Positions 22,018-58,277 of a DNA stretch of 64,000 nucleotides are shown here, one piece after another. Under the pieces are notes generated by a model. The model worked only from the letters and a program-made list of their open reading frames with translations, was not told the origin of the DNA and made no database searches. Position numbers and translations under genes: made by a program. The stretch is from Macquaria australasica (taxonomy: Eukaryota; Chordata; Actinopteri; Centrarchiformes; Percichthyidae): contig SEMN01000007.1 of NCBI GenBank assembly GCA_005408345.1, forward strand, positions 870,501-934,500. Reading direction: 5' to 3'. Position 1 is the stretch's first letter. Every line of letters begins with the position of its first letter.

Positions 22018-25000
22018 ATGGCAGCAGCCTCGACAGATTCGGGTCAGGGATCCACCAAAATAACTCCCGAGGTGCTGCAGGAGATGCTCCAGTACTACAA
22101 CCTGAGCCGCCAGGAGTTTATCAGCACTTACAACATCCAGCCGCTCGTCTACATCCCCGAGTTACCGTACAGCGCCAAGACCACCTTCGTGATCATGTAT
22201 ATGGTCATTTTCGTCATGGCCCTGGCTGGAAACAGCTTGGTCATCTACATAGTTGTGAAGAAACGGGCGATACAGACGGCGACAGATATTTTTATTTGCT
22301 CTCTGGCGGTCAGCGACCTGCTCATCACTTTCTTCTGCATACCTTTTACTTTGCTGCAGAACATCTCGTCTGAATGGTTCGGGGGTGAGTTTCAAACCTC
22401 CAAACTTATATTTCACACTGTATAAGACCATGTCACGAATGAGAGTCAGTTCGATAGGAATAATGATTTGAGAATTGAAAACGAAGGCGACTGCTGCTGT
22501 GAATGATGTGACGGACATCCTCTCATTCGCACTTGGAAATCCGACTTCAACTTCAGTGTGGAAAATAGAAAACGCTTATGAAATATAAAAAAATGTATGT
22601 TGCATTACACAGCAAAATGCATCAGTAACTGAGCGAATAAGGGTTTACAAGCTAAATAAAAATGATGCAGGCCATAAAATGAGAGAGAAGTCCGTCACTT
22701 TGCACAACAACCATCATGTATTTGCGACTTAAAGTAGCTGAAGAATGACCGCGCTAATTGTGTAAGCAAACAAAACAACGATCCCTTCAAGGAATGAACT
22801 TTTAAGGAGAACCCAGATAGCTGCAGCTGGAGCTAATACCTCTAAATGACAGACTGAGCCCTATAGTGTCTCCTCGAGGGTTCAGTATAAAAAACACAAC
22901 AACTACAGGCTATTTATTTTAGTCACAAACCTGAAGGGAGTGACAGCAAGTGTCAGCCTCAAAACTGCGCTTGGCTACTACTTGAGGAGTTAGGATAACT
23001 ATATTCAAAAATAGTAAAATATTTCAACACATCTAAAGTAAATGCGTTGATGAGTGCCACGTGCACAATGTAACTCTTTAGCATTGGAATATTACAGGCT
23101 GGGGTTTTGTGTGTGTGTGTGTGTGTGTGTGTGCGCGTGTAAGATCCACTTTCTAGCTTTTGCATTAGCCAGAAACAGAAACTTTACAACACATTAAGGA
23201 AGGAGAGTTGTCGTTGAGTTTGTGATGCTCATGTCAAACTTTGCAGAGGGTGGACACAATATAATGAATACCCATGCAATTATAGTCTAATGTAATGCTT
23301 TGCAATACTCCTGCAAAAAACACTAGGTATTGATTCAGCTTTTTGAGGCTCTAATTTAAGGTGCTGTCACCTCACAGTATAATGCAGTTACTGCTGTAAA
23401 TTATTGCATTGCACAGCATTTGAAGGCTTTACAATATACAACAACTCTTCTACTTCTACTCTTCATTATATTTTACATTTCACAACATGGTGACCATGTC
23501 TGATAACAACAAGGACATTTCATAGAAATGTAACCAACAGCTGACATTCAGTGTATCATAGCAATAGAAGGCCAGCTCAAAGCATGTGCTCCTATTAAAA
23601 TACGGTCACAATTAGTTCAGAGACAATCAGGGTAGACGTGGCATGTGGATTATACCTACAGTGCACGTTTTCACCTGGGTTTCAGCTCTGTGCTTCATTA
23701 GCTGTGAAATGTGTGTGAGCACTGTGTTCAAGTGTCATCTGAGATGGGCGTTTTGTCATTACAGTGAAACTCCACAGGCAGATGAAAAGGATGAGAAAGA
23801 GCCTGCCTCTCTTTCCAGTCTCTTATCAAACAAAAGGAGTGATGTAAACTTTAATAGAATGCATGTTCTCTGCTGTTTCTCGGTATCTCATCGTTTCATC
23901 CCTCTGTTTTCCCTGCAGGGGTTCTGGTTTGCAAGACAGTTCCCTTTGTACAGACTACAGCCATAGTAACAGGCATCCTCACAATGACCTGCATTGCCAT
24001 TGAAAGATACCAGGGCATTGTCTTCCCCCTGAAAATGAGGAGGCAGTACTCGTCCAAAAGAGCATACAAGATGCTAGGTATTCTATATTTGCATGATTGG
24101 CTTATTATGCTTTTAGGCATGGATGTGGATGTGTGTTCATGGAAACCTTTGTTCTGTGGCTACCCCATGTATCTTGCCCACATTATGTTTATGTTGTGCA
24201 AAACTGGAAAGTCTCAAGGAAGATATTCCTTTGTTTACCAAGGGATGATTTGATGTGATTCAGCCCTGATGCTGCCTAGTGTTTATACTTTAATCCTCCA
24301 GGTACACACAAAGTAAAGAGGCAAGTATGTGAACAATGCCACTTGCGTCACATGTACGTTGATAAAAAGCAAATATATCACAAGCCTTAAAGGTAGAACC
24401 CAACTGATATATCAGCAAATCAGTATTATTGGCCGATACTGGATTATGTTGATATACAGTAGATACATCAACGTGTATGTTGGCATCTGAAATATCAATA
24501 TTAGTCTTAAAACTCAGATATCTGACTCTAGTCAAACGTGAGAACAAAACCAAATTGTACTTATGAAACTCCACGAAAAAATAAAAATATATGCTCTTAA
24601 CCCAGTGTTTCCTTATCTGAAATGGTGAGTAAAAACCTCCTTGATTAATGTGTGTATATTTTAGTAAGTGACATGGTTAGTAAGTGCTGATATTTCAGGT
24701 AAGAAATTACCAAAGCACTGAAATTATGTTTATTCAAGTGACTAAACTTTAGGTCACGTAGCATTGCGGTCTCACTGTTGGAGTTGAAAACAAAGAAATG
24801 TGAAGGAACCTTGCAGAGACTCGTCATGATTGGCATAATTACATGAAAAGGGAATTAAACTGTGCAGCTGCTGTGAGAACTGTTTGTCTCACACAGGTTT
24901 TTCTGCTTGAATTTCCTTGGCAGCTACTGTATGTATCAAACCGTATGCCCTGTATACTATCTGAACCATGCTTTTTTTCTGCAGATTGTACATGTTTGAA

Positions 25001-28000
25001 AATGTTTTATCTGTGTGCATCCTGCAGGGCTGGTGTGGATCGCGTCTGTGATAGTGGGTTCACCAATGCTGTTTGTGCAGCAGCTAGAGGTAAGTGGTGC
25101 CCTTCAAAGCTGTGACTGTAAGACATGATCACAGTCTTGTTGTACAGCTGAATGTCAAAAAACTGATTCAGCACAGAAGAGCATAGGCATGGTGTAAATA
25201 TCAAGACAGATAACCATAAATAACTGTATCTTTCTGTACTTTAAAAATATATAAAAGGTAATCTGACATATTTATGAACTAGGGGTGGTGCAGGGGTAAT
25301 GCTCTAATCTATCACCACAGATAGCCTACTTTTGATTCCGGGTAGCAGTAAACACAATGGATCATCTTGTTAACTTTCAGTCCTCCAGCACAGCCTTAAA
25401 CTATGTGAAAAGACACTTGTTGACTGTGACTTAACCTGCCACAGTTTCTGGATGTCATGGACCAAGGCAGAATATAATATTTATTTTAATTCAGTGGGCT
25501 GCAATAGTTCTGTTTTTTGTCGCTAAAGTCAATAGTGTGCGATCTCCTTGGTACTGAAGTGATGTTGGTGATGTTGTTTGGCAGATTACTGTGTGGATCG
25601 TTGCCTTGCATGGCCTCTTGTTTCTCACTGGTAAACTAAAGTAAAGGCCAGTAACACGGTGTTTTATGAATATTCTGCCTACTCTGTTAAGCTTTGGCTG
25701 CTGCAGCAGGAGCACCTGTGACCAGCAGAAAAATGTCTTCTCTGTTATCTGAAGAGACTTTGGACAGGACGCACAGACATTCAGTCATTATAATATTATA
25801 CTGATATCATATGAGAAAATTAACATAAACTCACTGTTGAGTTGCTACAAAAGAAGGTATGTTATTATCATATGGTATGAAAAATGAATACTGAGACAAT
25901 ATTGGGTATGTCACTAGTTGAGAGCAAAATCATCATTTTCTATATGAATATTTCAAAGTGATATTAGAAATGGCATACTAGAATGTGGTATTTTAAGTAT
26001 CACAGTATTTTAAGCTCATTGTAAGTTACTAAACTGACCCACATATGTTCTAAGTCACAACAGAGATATGATAGGAGTATTAGTAACATTATACAGGGCT
26101 TAAAAAGATTAACTGTAATCTAGTGTTAGGATTCGGTAGGCCTAATTTTGGCAATTTCTAAACTTTGTTGTTCTATACTATGCAGTGACTGGGAAAGAGA
26201 GATCTGAAGCAAAGATCTGAAGCAAAGCTCTTATCAAAGCGGCTGGAACATTATGCAGTCCATAGGAGATTGGGCACTCCAAAATTGTCAGAAAATGGCT
26301 GACAAAACAGTAATAGTAGCTGTAATTACATCACATGTCACAAAGCTGCACATAAATATCACCCTGTCAGTCAGAGCTACATTATCTGTCTTGATTGTTC
26401 TTCCTGGACTAAAAGCTTTTCCCCCTCCCTCTCAAAGGTGAAATACGACTTCTTGTATGATCACTACCACGTGTGCTGTCAGGAGAGTTGGCGCTCTCTG
26501 ACTCACAGGCAGGCATACACCACCTTCATCATGGTGGCTCTTTTCCTGCTCCCTTTGGCAGCCATGCTGTTCCTCTACACGCGCATTGGCATTGAGTTGT
26601 GGATCCGCAAGAGGGTGGGCGACTCCTCAGTCCTCAACACCATGAACCACAGGGAGATCAGTAAGATCTCAAGGTAGGTTAGACAGCAGGGGGGTCTCCC
26701 AGAGTATTCATATTTGTGCATTTTCACCACATAAAAATATTTATTCTAAGCATGCTAAGTGTCCTGGATAAAATTCCTTACGAGGCCTCTAAAAGTAGGG
26801 AAAGGTCGTCATGATGCCAAATAAATTATAGTTATGTTTGGGGTAGGGAAACATTTTTTTCTTTTTCTTTATGGTTGACGTCAAACATGCTTTGTACACC
26901 CATCCATCCACCTTGACCTTGTGATTGCTACTTTGTACTTTTTGTGGCCGTGTTCATAAAGCTTTCTAGTACAAAGAGTTGCTCCTAGTGATGAAATTGA
27001 AGTGAAGAATTTTCCCTTACAGGTAAGACTAGACCCTGGTAAAGCATCTTAGACCTTAAGAGAGCTCCTAAGGTGAAAACTGTTAGGAGTAGGGAGGAGG
27101 ACTTTTAAGAGGCTTAAGAGTTTCTTAAGCAGATGAGAAAATGGCGGAAAGACAAAGAGGAAGGAGAAATATTCTCCAAACGCTGAATGACAGGGAGTTA
27201 ATGAAACGCCACAGATTAGATCGAGCAGGGATAATGTTTTTGGGAAATGCGCTCACATCTCCCACCCAACACAATAATACCAGAAATGAAACACTAAGAT
27301 CTCTGGCAACTGGAAAAATGCAACAGAACAGCAGTGATGACTTCTATAGACTGGAAATCAATCACAGAAATTGATCAAAGCTAAGCCATTTTTCCCCTGT
27401 TAATATCAAATAGATTAAGTACTAAAATTACCAGCATGGTAAATAAACGTAAGCAAATAAATATAACAACTATCAGCATGTGAACAGGCCACTGCACAAG
27501 TCGGCCTGTGTTTTCAAACATTTTGTTGGCTACTTTTAAAGTATTAAAATGTATTCAACAGAGATGTTCATTACATAAAATAGTATTCATAATTACACCA
27601 TATCTTAATAGAGACTAAATTATATGATTAGGCCTATAGATATCACTGTCCATTCTATGCCCATTATCACTAAGAGTGCATTTTTCTTTTCTCTTTTTTT
27701 TTGATAAACCAATCACACCTTTTAAAAGAATGTGTCATACCTAGCAACGGGGTTGCTAAAGTTAAAGTTTCTGTCCCTTCCTTGCTCAGAGTGCTCTGAG
27801 AATTTCCATAAATCACTCCTAAGCTAGGACTCCTTGCTAGAAATGTTTAGGCTAAGTTAGGAGAGTATTCTCAGGATGTTTGTGAATATGGCCCCATGTA
27901 GTTTTAGACTGGAGCAAATTCCAATGCTGGAGTTTTTCTGGAGAGGACAGGTGGCAGGCGGGGATTCAAAATGTCAGATGTCACCATGTTAATGTCGGTG

Positions 28001-29673
28001 ACTAAAGGGTAACACACACCAGCAGCATACTGACATGCCGCTGTCCTATTTCCCAGAACTGAAACACATCAACTCTTCAGAAAAGCTGTAATTTTATCCT
28101 ATTTGCTACCCAGCTACTGTACCTTGACTACTTTTTGTACGACCCATTTAGGTGTCAATTGAGGCATGTCAAACAATACCACCCTCTGCAATGCAGACGT
28201 TGTGTTTGTACTTAAAGTCCCCTTTCACTCAAAAATGTGTTTTGCTTATAACTTTTACCTCACTCTGATGTTTGACCTCCACTGTGCAGAATGATGTGTG
28301 CGCAGAGTTTGACACTGGAAAGCTGTTTTCACATTAATCTGCTGAAGGGGGAAAGTTTCTCTGTGCTCACCTTGAATCTGAGTTTAAAAAGCCATTTCTA
28401 TAGGTGATCTTTAAGGCAACACAAAACTGTAGCTCCAAACAGACATTCCTTACAGATCTGAGCTCTGATTGCTATAGTATTACTGTGCGCTTGGTTGAGA
28501 TATACAGTAGTAGGGGAAACGAGGAGGAGAATAACAAATTTTGTTATCTTGTTAAGGTGTTTTCTGCTTTTAACACATTTTGGTTTCTTTGTGGGTAACA
28601 ATAAGCAGAGTGGGAATTCGATTTAGATGTGATAAACTTAACAATAACCGCCCCTTGTCAGGAAAACATAAACATGAGTCTTTTAAGCTGTTTCTACAAA
28701 AAAAACAATGTTCTGTTTATCTGGCGAGGACAGCCTCAGATCAGAGGAGACACATGGCTGTCCTCACCCTCCCCAGACCACCCGTGGGAGTTAGGACTAC
28801 AGTACAGAGGTACTAGCCTCCACAAGGGGAAAAATAGCTGCAGTCCATTCATGTGTGCGACTGCCAGGGTCCTGATATTTTTCATGCTGACTCACTGCTG
28901 TAGCCCGCTGGCACACTTTTAATGGAAGAGTGCCATAATTAGTGTTTTTAGTTGCACCTGCTGTAACAAATCAACATGTCTGCTGTGACCTGTTACGTCT
29001 GTCATCAGGTTTTCTTTACTTATTTTTACCTTCTACAGGAAAAAGAAAAGAGCCGTAAAAATGATGGTCACCATTGTTCTGCTGTTCACCATTTGCTGGG
29101 CCCCGTTCCACACAGTCCACATGCTGTTTGAGTACTGTAAGTATTGCTGGAGTCTATATGAATTTTATTGTGAAATGAAAATAGCAACTGTTTCTTGATG
29201 TAGATTAAGTGCATGTTGCCATTTAATTAAAGTCTCTGTTTGAGTTGGGACCTCCATCTGTGTGTAATTTTCCAGATGACCTGGAGAAGAAATATGACGG
29301 AGTCACACTTAATATGATCATTGCCATTGTTCAGGCCATCGGGTTCTTCAACAGCTTCAACAATCCTATCGTGTATGCCTTCATGAACGAGAACTTCAAG
29401 AAGAGCTGCGTCTCCACCCTCTCCCACTGCATCCGCAAACCTAACCAGCAGGGTGGCGCTGTGGTGGGGCCCAGACTGAGCGTGCAGTTCGTCAAACCCC
29501 AAAGTAGAGAAGCCTTCCTGGAATCAGATGATAGCAACAGCTCGAAGCAGCGCTCCGCAGAGAAAGGCCCTTCAAGTTCCTCGCATGGAGAGAGCATGTT
29601 GGAAATAATAGGTGAAAAAATCTCCACCATCCAAACAGATCTCCCTGCAAACAGCTCCTCTCAAGTCAAATGA
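22018..29673 (+). CDS. qrfpr: QRFP (26RFa) receptor, GPR103-type rhodopsin-family GPCR
   Basis: Exons 22018-22384, 23919-24077, 25028-25089, 26438-26673, 29039-29136, 29276-29673; all junctions GT-AG, phases consistent, 1320 nt (439 aa). ATG context is strong (A at -3, G at +4). N-terminus ITPEVLQEMLQYYNLS then PLVYIPELP is QRFPR-like; N28 and N115 are in NxS sequons. Landmarks: N72 (TM1), SLAVSDLL with D100 (TM2), C127 before TM3, ERY 151-153, ECL2 KYDFLY then CC at 209-210, RKKKRAV before TM6, CWAP 294-297, NPIVYAF from 337, and a Cys-containing proximal tail. This fits a plasma-membrane receptor for RFamide QRFP peptides, which in vertebrates couples to Gq/Gi and affects feeding and arousal. 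NPFF receptors are the nearest alternative, but the KYDFLY loop and N-terminus favour QRFPR. Paralogue number cannot be fixed from this window. Confidence 0.95.
23108..23142 (+). repeat. (GT)n microsatellite in qrfpr intron 1
   Basis: About 12 uninterrupted GT units followed by GCGCGT. Confidence 0.9.
25281..25345 (+). repeat. Degraded tRNA-derived SINE head in qrfpr intron 3
   Basis: GGGTGGTGCAGGGGTAATGCTC resembles the A-box part of the common fish tRNA-like SINE. TTTTGATTCCGGGT about 45 bp later resembles its B box, decayed. Confidence 0.4.
26945..27893 (+). mobile_element. Harbinger-type relic with a broken HARBI1-like ORF, in qrfpr intron 4
   Basis: Inverted ends GGCCGTGTTCATAAAG and (right end, reversed) GGCCATATTCACAAAC define the unit. 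At 27,141-27,374 a reading frame MAERQRGRRN...LNDRELMKRHRLDRAG...ALTSPTQ..TLRSLATGKMQ resembles the N-terminal half of HARBI1-like transposases. Internal deletions have removed parts, and the DDE half is absent. It is an inactive remnant in an intron. Confidence 0.65.
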
Positions 29674-31290
29674 GAAGGACCCGGCTCAAAGTTCAAGTGT
29701 TTAGCTGTTGAACGTGACCCTCCTGTTTGCTGTCAGTCACTGGCACTTGACACTGTACCAGCTGCAGGTGCATCAGATGTGATTTCAAGTCTCATAGTTG
29801 TGGTTCAAAGACTCAAAAAGTCACACAGCTTGAAAACATATCACTGCTGTGTCAGAAGAGAGAGTGTTTTTTGTTTTCATTCTGGTCAGGAGAGCAGCAG
29901 GGAGGAAATTATGGAATTCCAAAAAGAGGCAGTTTTCCTATAAAGACTGCCCTGGGAGCAATCTGGCCCAGCGGTCAGGCACTGAACCACCAGTTTGTTG
30001 TCTAAATAGAGAGAAATCATTTCTGTGGAGATGTCTCTGAAACCTGCAGGACATATATGTAGCCTCTGTCAGTGAGCGTTTAATGATGTGTCATCCGGAA
30101 CTGTGGTCAATGTCATCCCAAATGAACACAAACTGTTACCACTGCGGCAACACTGACTTTACAGAGCCACGATTTCAGCAAAGGATGATGTCTCATCTTT
30201 CATTGCACTGGCAATTTTGCATTAGTTCTAGTCAGCTATTCAGCATGAAACTCAGTTCAGTTCAGGTTAATTCAATTGCAAACCTTTCTCTTTTGCTGTT
30301 AAGCCTCTTCAACATTTTTTATTCCTTTTGAAATCTTTTGGAGATCAGAGATCACCACTTCATAAAACTCAAATCTTATGATGAAACACCTCTTCTTGTC
30401 AGATGAGCAAATACCACTTCACACTTTTCTTTCAGTTGGAACAGACAGCCCTGCAAACACAGTCGAAACAGACAAATAACACATTCCTGAGTTAAATATA
30501 CTCACTATATCACCGTACAGGTCTTAGACTCAGCCTTTTTTAGATCAAACGTGAAGGCATACACAATACACCATTAACTCTTTTGATTTTATTGTTAACA
30601 ATTGAAAAAGAGAAATCTGAATTATGTGCACCAAACCAGTGGAGGTTTTTGATGTTATGTGACACATTTTGAAATGGCTCTGGTTCATTCAGTCATTTAA
30701 TCATGACAAGAAGAATCACAGCATCTTTATTATTACACTGTAGTAAAATAGTAAAACCCTTTCACACAAGTAACAAAAAGCAAAAAATTAGATGCACTGA
30801 AGGGAATTGTGGCCTCCGGCGTCATGCACACACACACATGCAAGGGACAAACTGGTTTCAGTGTTAATATGTTTGCTTAATGGCAGACTATTTTTGTAAA
30901 GTTGATGTCTAAATGCAACTTAAGTGAACGTTATCATTTTGGTGTATATTTAAAGTGAGTTACATGTTTTGTAATATGTTTGGTAATGACGGTTCTGTGC
31001 AGATCACTGATTTTAAAGATGTAAATTCCATCAAATCATCATTCATTTGAAATACATTTCTTTCTTTCTTTGTCTTGTTTTTTTTTTTTTTTTTTAAAAT
31101 GCAGATCAGAATACCAGTAGGCTCTATTCTTGGCTTGTGTCACACAAGTATTGTCCTTGGGCGACTGTCAGTGGCGTTTCTTAAAGATTGTGCTCTTTCT
31201 CGCATGCAAGAATTTTTGCAGCAAAGGAGGTTGTAATCCTGTTGGTATATTCAACTTTACATTGAATAAAATGACCGTTTACAACGTGTT
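29674..31290 (+). other. qrfpr: Probable qrfpr 3' UTR
   Basis: After the TGA at 29671-29673 there is AT-rich sequence with no supported coding potential. The first AATAAA I noted is at 31265-31270. A T-run at 31077-31095 interrupts it. The extent is inferred from the signal only. Confidence 0.5.
31265..31270 (+). other. Candidate qrfpr polyadenylation signal AATAAA
   Basis: AATAAA about 1.6 kb past the qrfpr stop codon; a similar AATAAA lies about 75 nt further on. No transcript evidence is available here. Confidence 0.4.
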
Positions 31291-32087
31291 TCTTTGTTTT
31301 GAGCATACTTTACATTGGGTCAGATTAAAGTAAAATTTAAGAATAAACTCATGACTCTGTGATGGACCTAAGCACCACAATATACCTGAATCCCAAATAA
31401 TGAAAGTTATAAAATGAAATAATGATAAAAAAAAAATATAAAGAAAGACTCCCCTGCTATCCCCCAAGAAATCAGACCATCACCCTTTCAGCAAAATGAA
31501 AAAATACATAACCCTCCCCCTAATAATTTCCACATAGTCCCTTAAAGTCATTCACTCTGGTAAACTCATTTTTGAGTTAGGTAAGAACTCTGGAAGGGTT
31601 ACAATTTAATTTTCAACTAATTTAAATCTGTGTTTAATAATTGATAATTGCTTTAAACTTACAATCTTTTTATGGATTTTTTTTTTTTGCTGCTGTAAAC
31701 TCTTAAAATTAGATGTGATAATTATTGTCAGATTGCACAAAACTGTTCTACAGAATGTTTTATAGTTAAGCTATAATTAAGAAAATGTTTCTTGGCTAAA
31801 AAAAAGAAATCAAAAAGAACATTTGGTTGCCACATCAGCTGTGGGGCACGATGTGTATTCAGTAACAGATAACTGTAGTTTGGCAAAGCCGATACTAACT
31901 GACTATTTCAGTTACTGAACTGAAAATGAACCAAAAACTGGTACACAAAGTTCAAATACTGCATTGGACAAATGCTGTGTTAGTATCTGTGAGATTAATG
32001 AATGAAAAAACAGATGCTGTCAGACAATCAAATGTCTGCAACTATTAAACACTCAACAATAAGCAAATATGTATGTATTGGTATGAG

Positions 32088-32280
32088 ATTTTAAAGGAAC
32101 ACTCCACCTAAAATCTATCTTTTGAATAACAAATACTCACCTCCTGTAGGCTTGAAAGGTGGCTCTGGCTCTCGGCAGTTACAATGGATTCCAGTGGTGA
32201 CCCAGTTATAGCAAAAAATAGTCTTCTCAAACCACTATAACCACTCAAACCTATAATTGGCCATAGGGGATGCTAGAATA
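32088..32280 (+). mobile_element. One end of a TTAA-type MITE
   Basis: TTAA at 32088 or so is followed by AGGAACACTCCACCTAAAAT, a terminus I recognise from many fish loci. The matching right end is not visible, so this is a fragment. Confidence 0.5.
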
Positions 32281-32667
32281 AAGATGTTTACATTTCAGCC
32301 TGAAACCATCTGAAGTTCAAAGCTGGACTTCCAAATGATCAGGGAATCAGACCCACACAATCTGCCATGGACAAAAGAAATGTCAGGAAGTCACACAGTG
32401 TCTCTATGGTCAAATTTAGAATGCAGTCTTTGGCAAAGGTTGTGACAGAATCTGAGGTCCAGTTGAAAAATGAAAAATAAGACTCACACCAGAAAAGTGA
32501 CTAAACAAAGTATGCTGAAAGCAGGCAGTATGAATACTAAATCATTTTTGAGTGTGCTGTTGATGGACACTATTCTCCCAAAATGCAATGCACAAAGAAA
32601 ATAGAGGAGCTTCTCACAGTTTGAAAAAAGTTAAATTGTGGGTGGTGGTGAAACAGCTCCATTTTTA

Positions 32668-33110
32668 TTTAGTGTGTTAGCATGCTAACATTTGCTAAGT
32701 AGAACTTTACACCTAGAAGAGCTGAGGCTGATGCGAATGCCAGTAATTTTGCAGGTATTTGGTCATAAGTATTGGACACGTTGAAATTTTGATGGTGGCA
32801 CTCGATCAAAAGTTAAGGAATCACCAAAACTGTTACAGCACATCCTGTGGGGGACATGAATGTACGCCTAGCTAAAACGTTCATCGCAATCCATCCGACA
32901 TTCCACTCAAAATCACAAATATAATGGTGGCACTAAAGTAAACATCAGAGGATCACCAAAGTCATTAGGATTCATCATCTGGGGATCATGAATGTCTGTA
33001 CAAAATTTCATGATAATCCATACCATAGATCTGGACCAAAGTGGTGGTCCAGTCAACTGCCAGATACTGCCATCTCTAGAGCCTTGCTGCTAGCATGGCT
33101 AAAAATGAAA
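32668..33110 (+). repeat. Dispersed GCTAACAT repeat, long copy
   Basis: GTGTTAGCATGCTAACATTTGC, GCAGGTATTTGGTCATAAG, GATGGTGGCACT and GATCACCAAAGTCATTAGGAT match the order seen at 15,741-16,350. Confidence 0.75.
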
Positions 33111-33310
33111 GTCAAACAATTTGTCTGATATGGTCAAATTTAGATTACAGTCTCTGCCGAAGGTTGTGATGGTATCTGATGTCTGGTTGGTGAATTAAAA
33201 TAAAGTCTTTGATTGGACAACAGGATGTGCTACAGTAAACAATTCTGGCCTTCGATTCTTGAATCACTGCATGTACAGAAGAAAATGACTTGATTTTCTG
33301 GGTCATTATT

Positions 33311-34060
33311 TTTATTACATTATATACATTACATTATTATATGAATAGGCTTCATACAGGATGGAAAATTTCAACCTCAGTGAACTGCTGCTGATCTGAA
33401 TCTTGTATCAAAACAAACACTTTTCAGAAAAGACAAACTGAACTTCAAATCGAAGCTGCAATGCTAAGAAACAAGCAGTTCATACTGTAATGCAAAAATA
33501 AGTGCCAAACCAGAAAAGATCAAGTCTGCTTCATGATTAAGAGGTAATCTTACTCACGTCTGCTGCACACGTGTTTAATATAACTGGGTTATGTTCTACA
33601 TACAAAACACTGCCAAAAGCTTAGAATTCAGTGTTCAGTGCCATTACATTGAAGGAACATAATATAATGATAACATCCTAATAACAGAGGAAACACACTG
33701 TTTTACAAACAAGTAAAAGGCCAGAAAAGCAGAAAAGAACAAAAGTTTCAAGCAACCGAAGTTTTCTGTATTCTCCTCACAGTTTACCAGATTTCAACTG
33801 AAATAATAAGCAACTTCACTATCTCTTCCATACTATCACACTTGCTTTGTAAAATAAAATGCAGCGTTCTCATTCTGTGGCATCAGCAACAATTTCACGG
33901 CAAAAAAGAAGACACAGTCCTATTTTCTTTCAGATCCCCAAAAAGGAAATTATTTGACAGGCACTTCTGTATTTGCTGAAGATAATCTTAAGATGTCTGT
34001 TGACAGCAGGCTCCGGAAAAAAACTTACTTAAAAAATCCCGGCTGTTTCTTTCCTCGATG
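33311..34060 (-). other. polr3a: Probable polr3a 3' UTR with AATAAA at its far end
   Basis: Non-coding AT-rich sequence follows the polr3a stop. TTTATT at 33311-33316 (AATAAA on the minus strand) is a plausible polyadenylation signal about 745 nt downstream. The end is inferred. Confidence 0.45.

Positions 34061-58277
<24,217 letters not shown>

Larger units (their letters stand above)
31291..33310. other. Intergenic region between the converging qrfpr and polr3a 3' ends
   Basis: No gene. It holds one end of a TTAA-type MITE (32,088 on), an 85-bp duplicated block (about 32,397-32,480 and 33,123-33,215) and a GCTAACAT-family repeat between the two block copies. Confidence 0.6.

Noticed and set aside
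21921..22373. 150-codon plus-strand frame overlapping qrfpr exon 1
   Set aside because: Out of frame with the receptor and without an ATG start in good context; a shadow of the coding exon and 5' UTR.
27741..27765. X-box in qrfpr intron 4 (AGCAACGGGGTTGCT)
   Set aside because: The half sites are in the opposite arrangement to an RFX X-box and lie inside the Harbinger relic.
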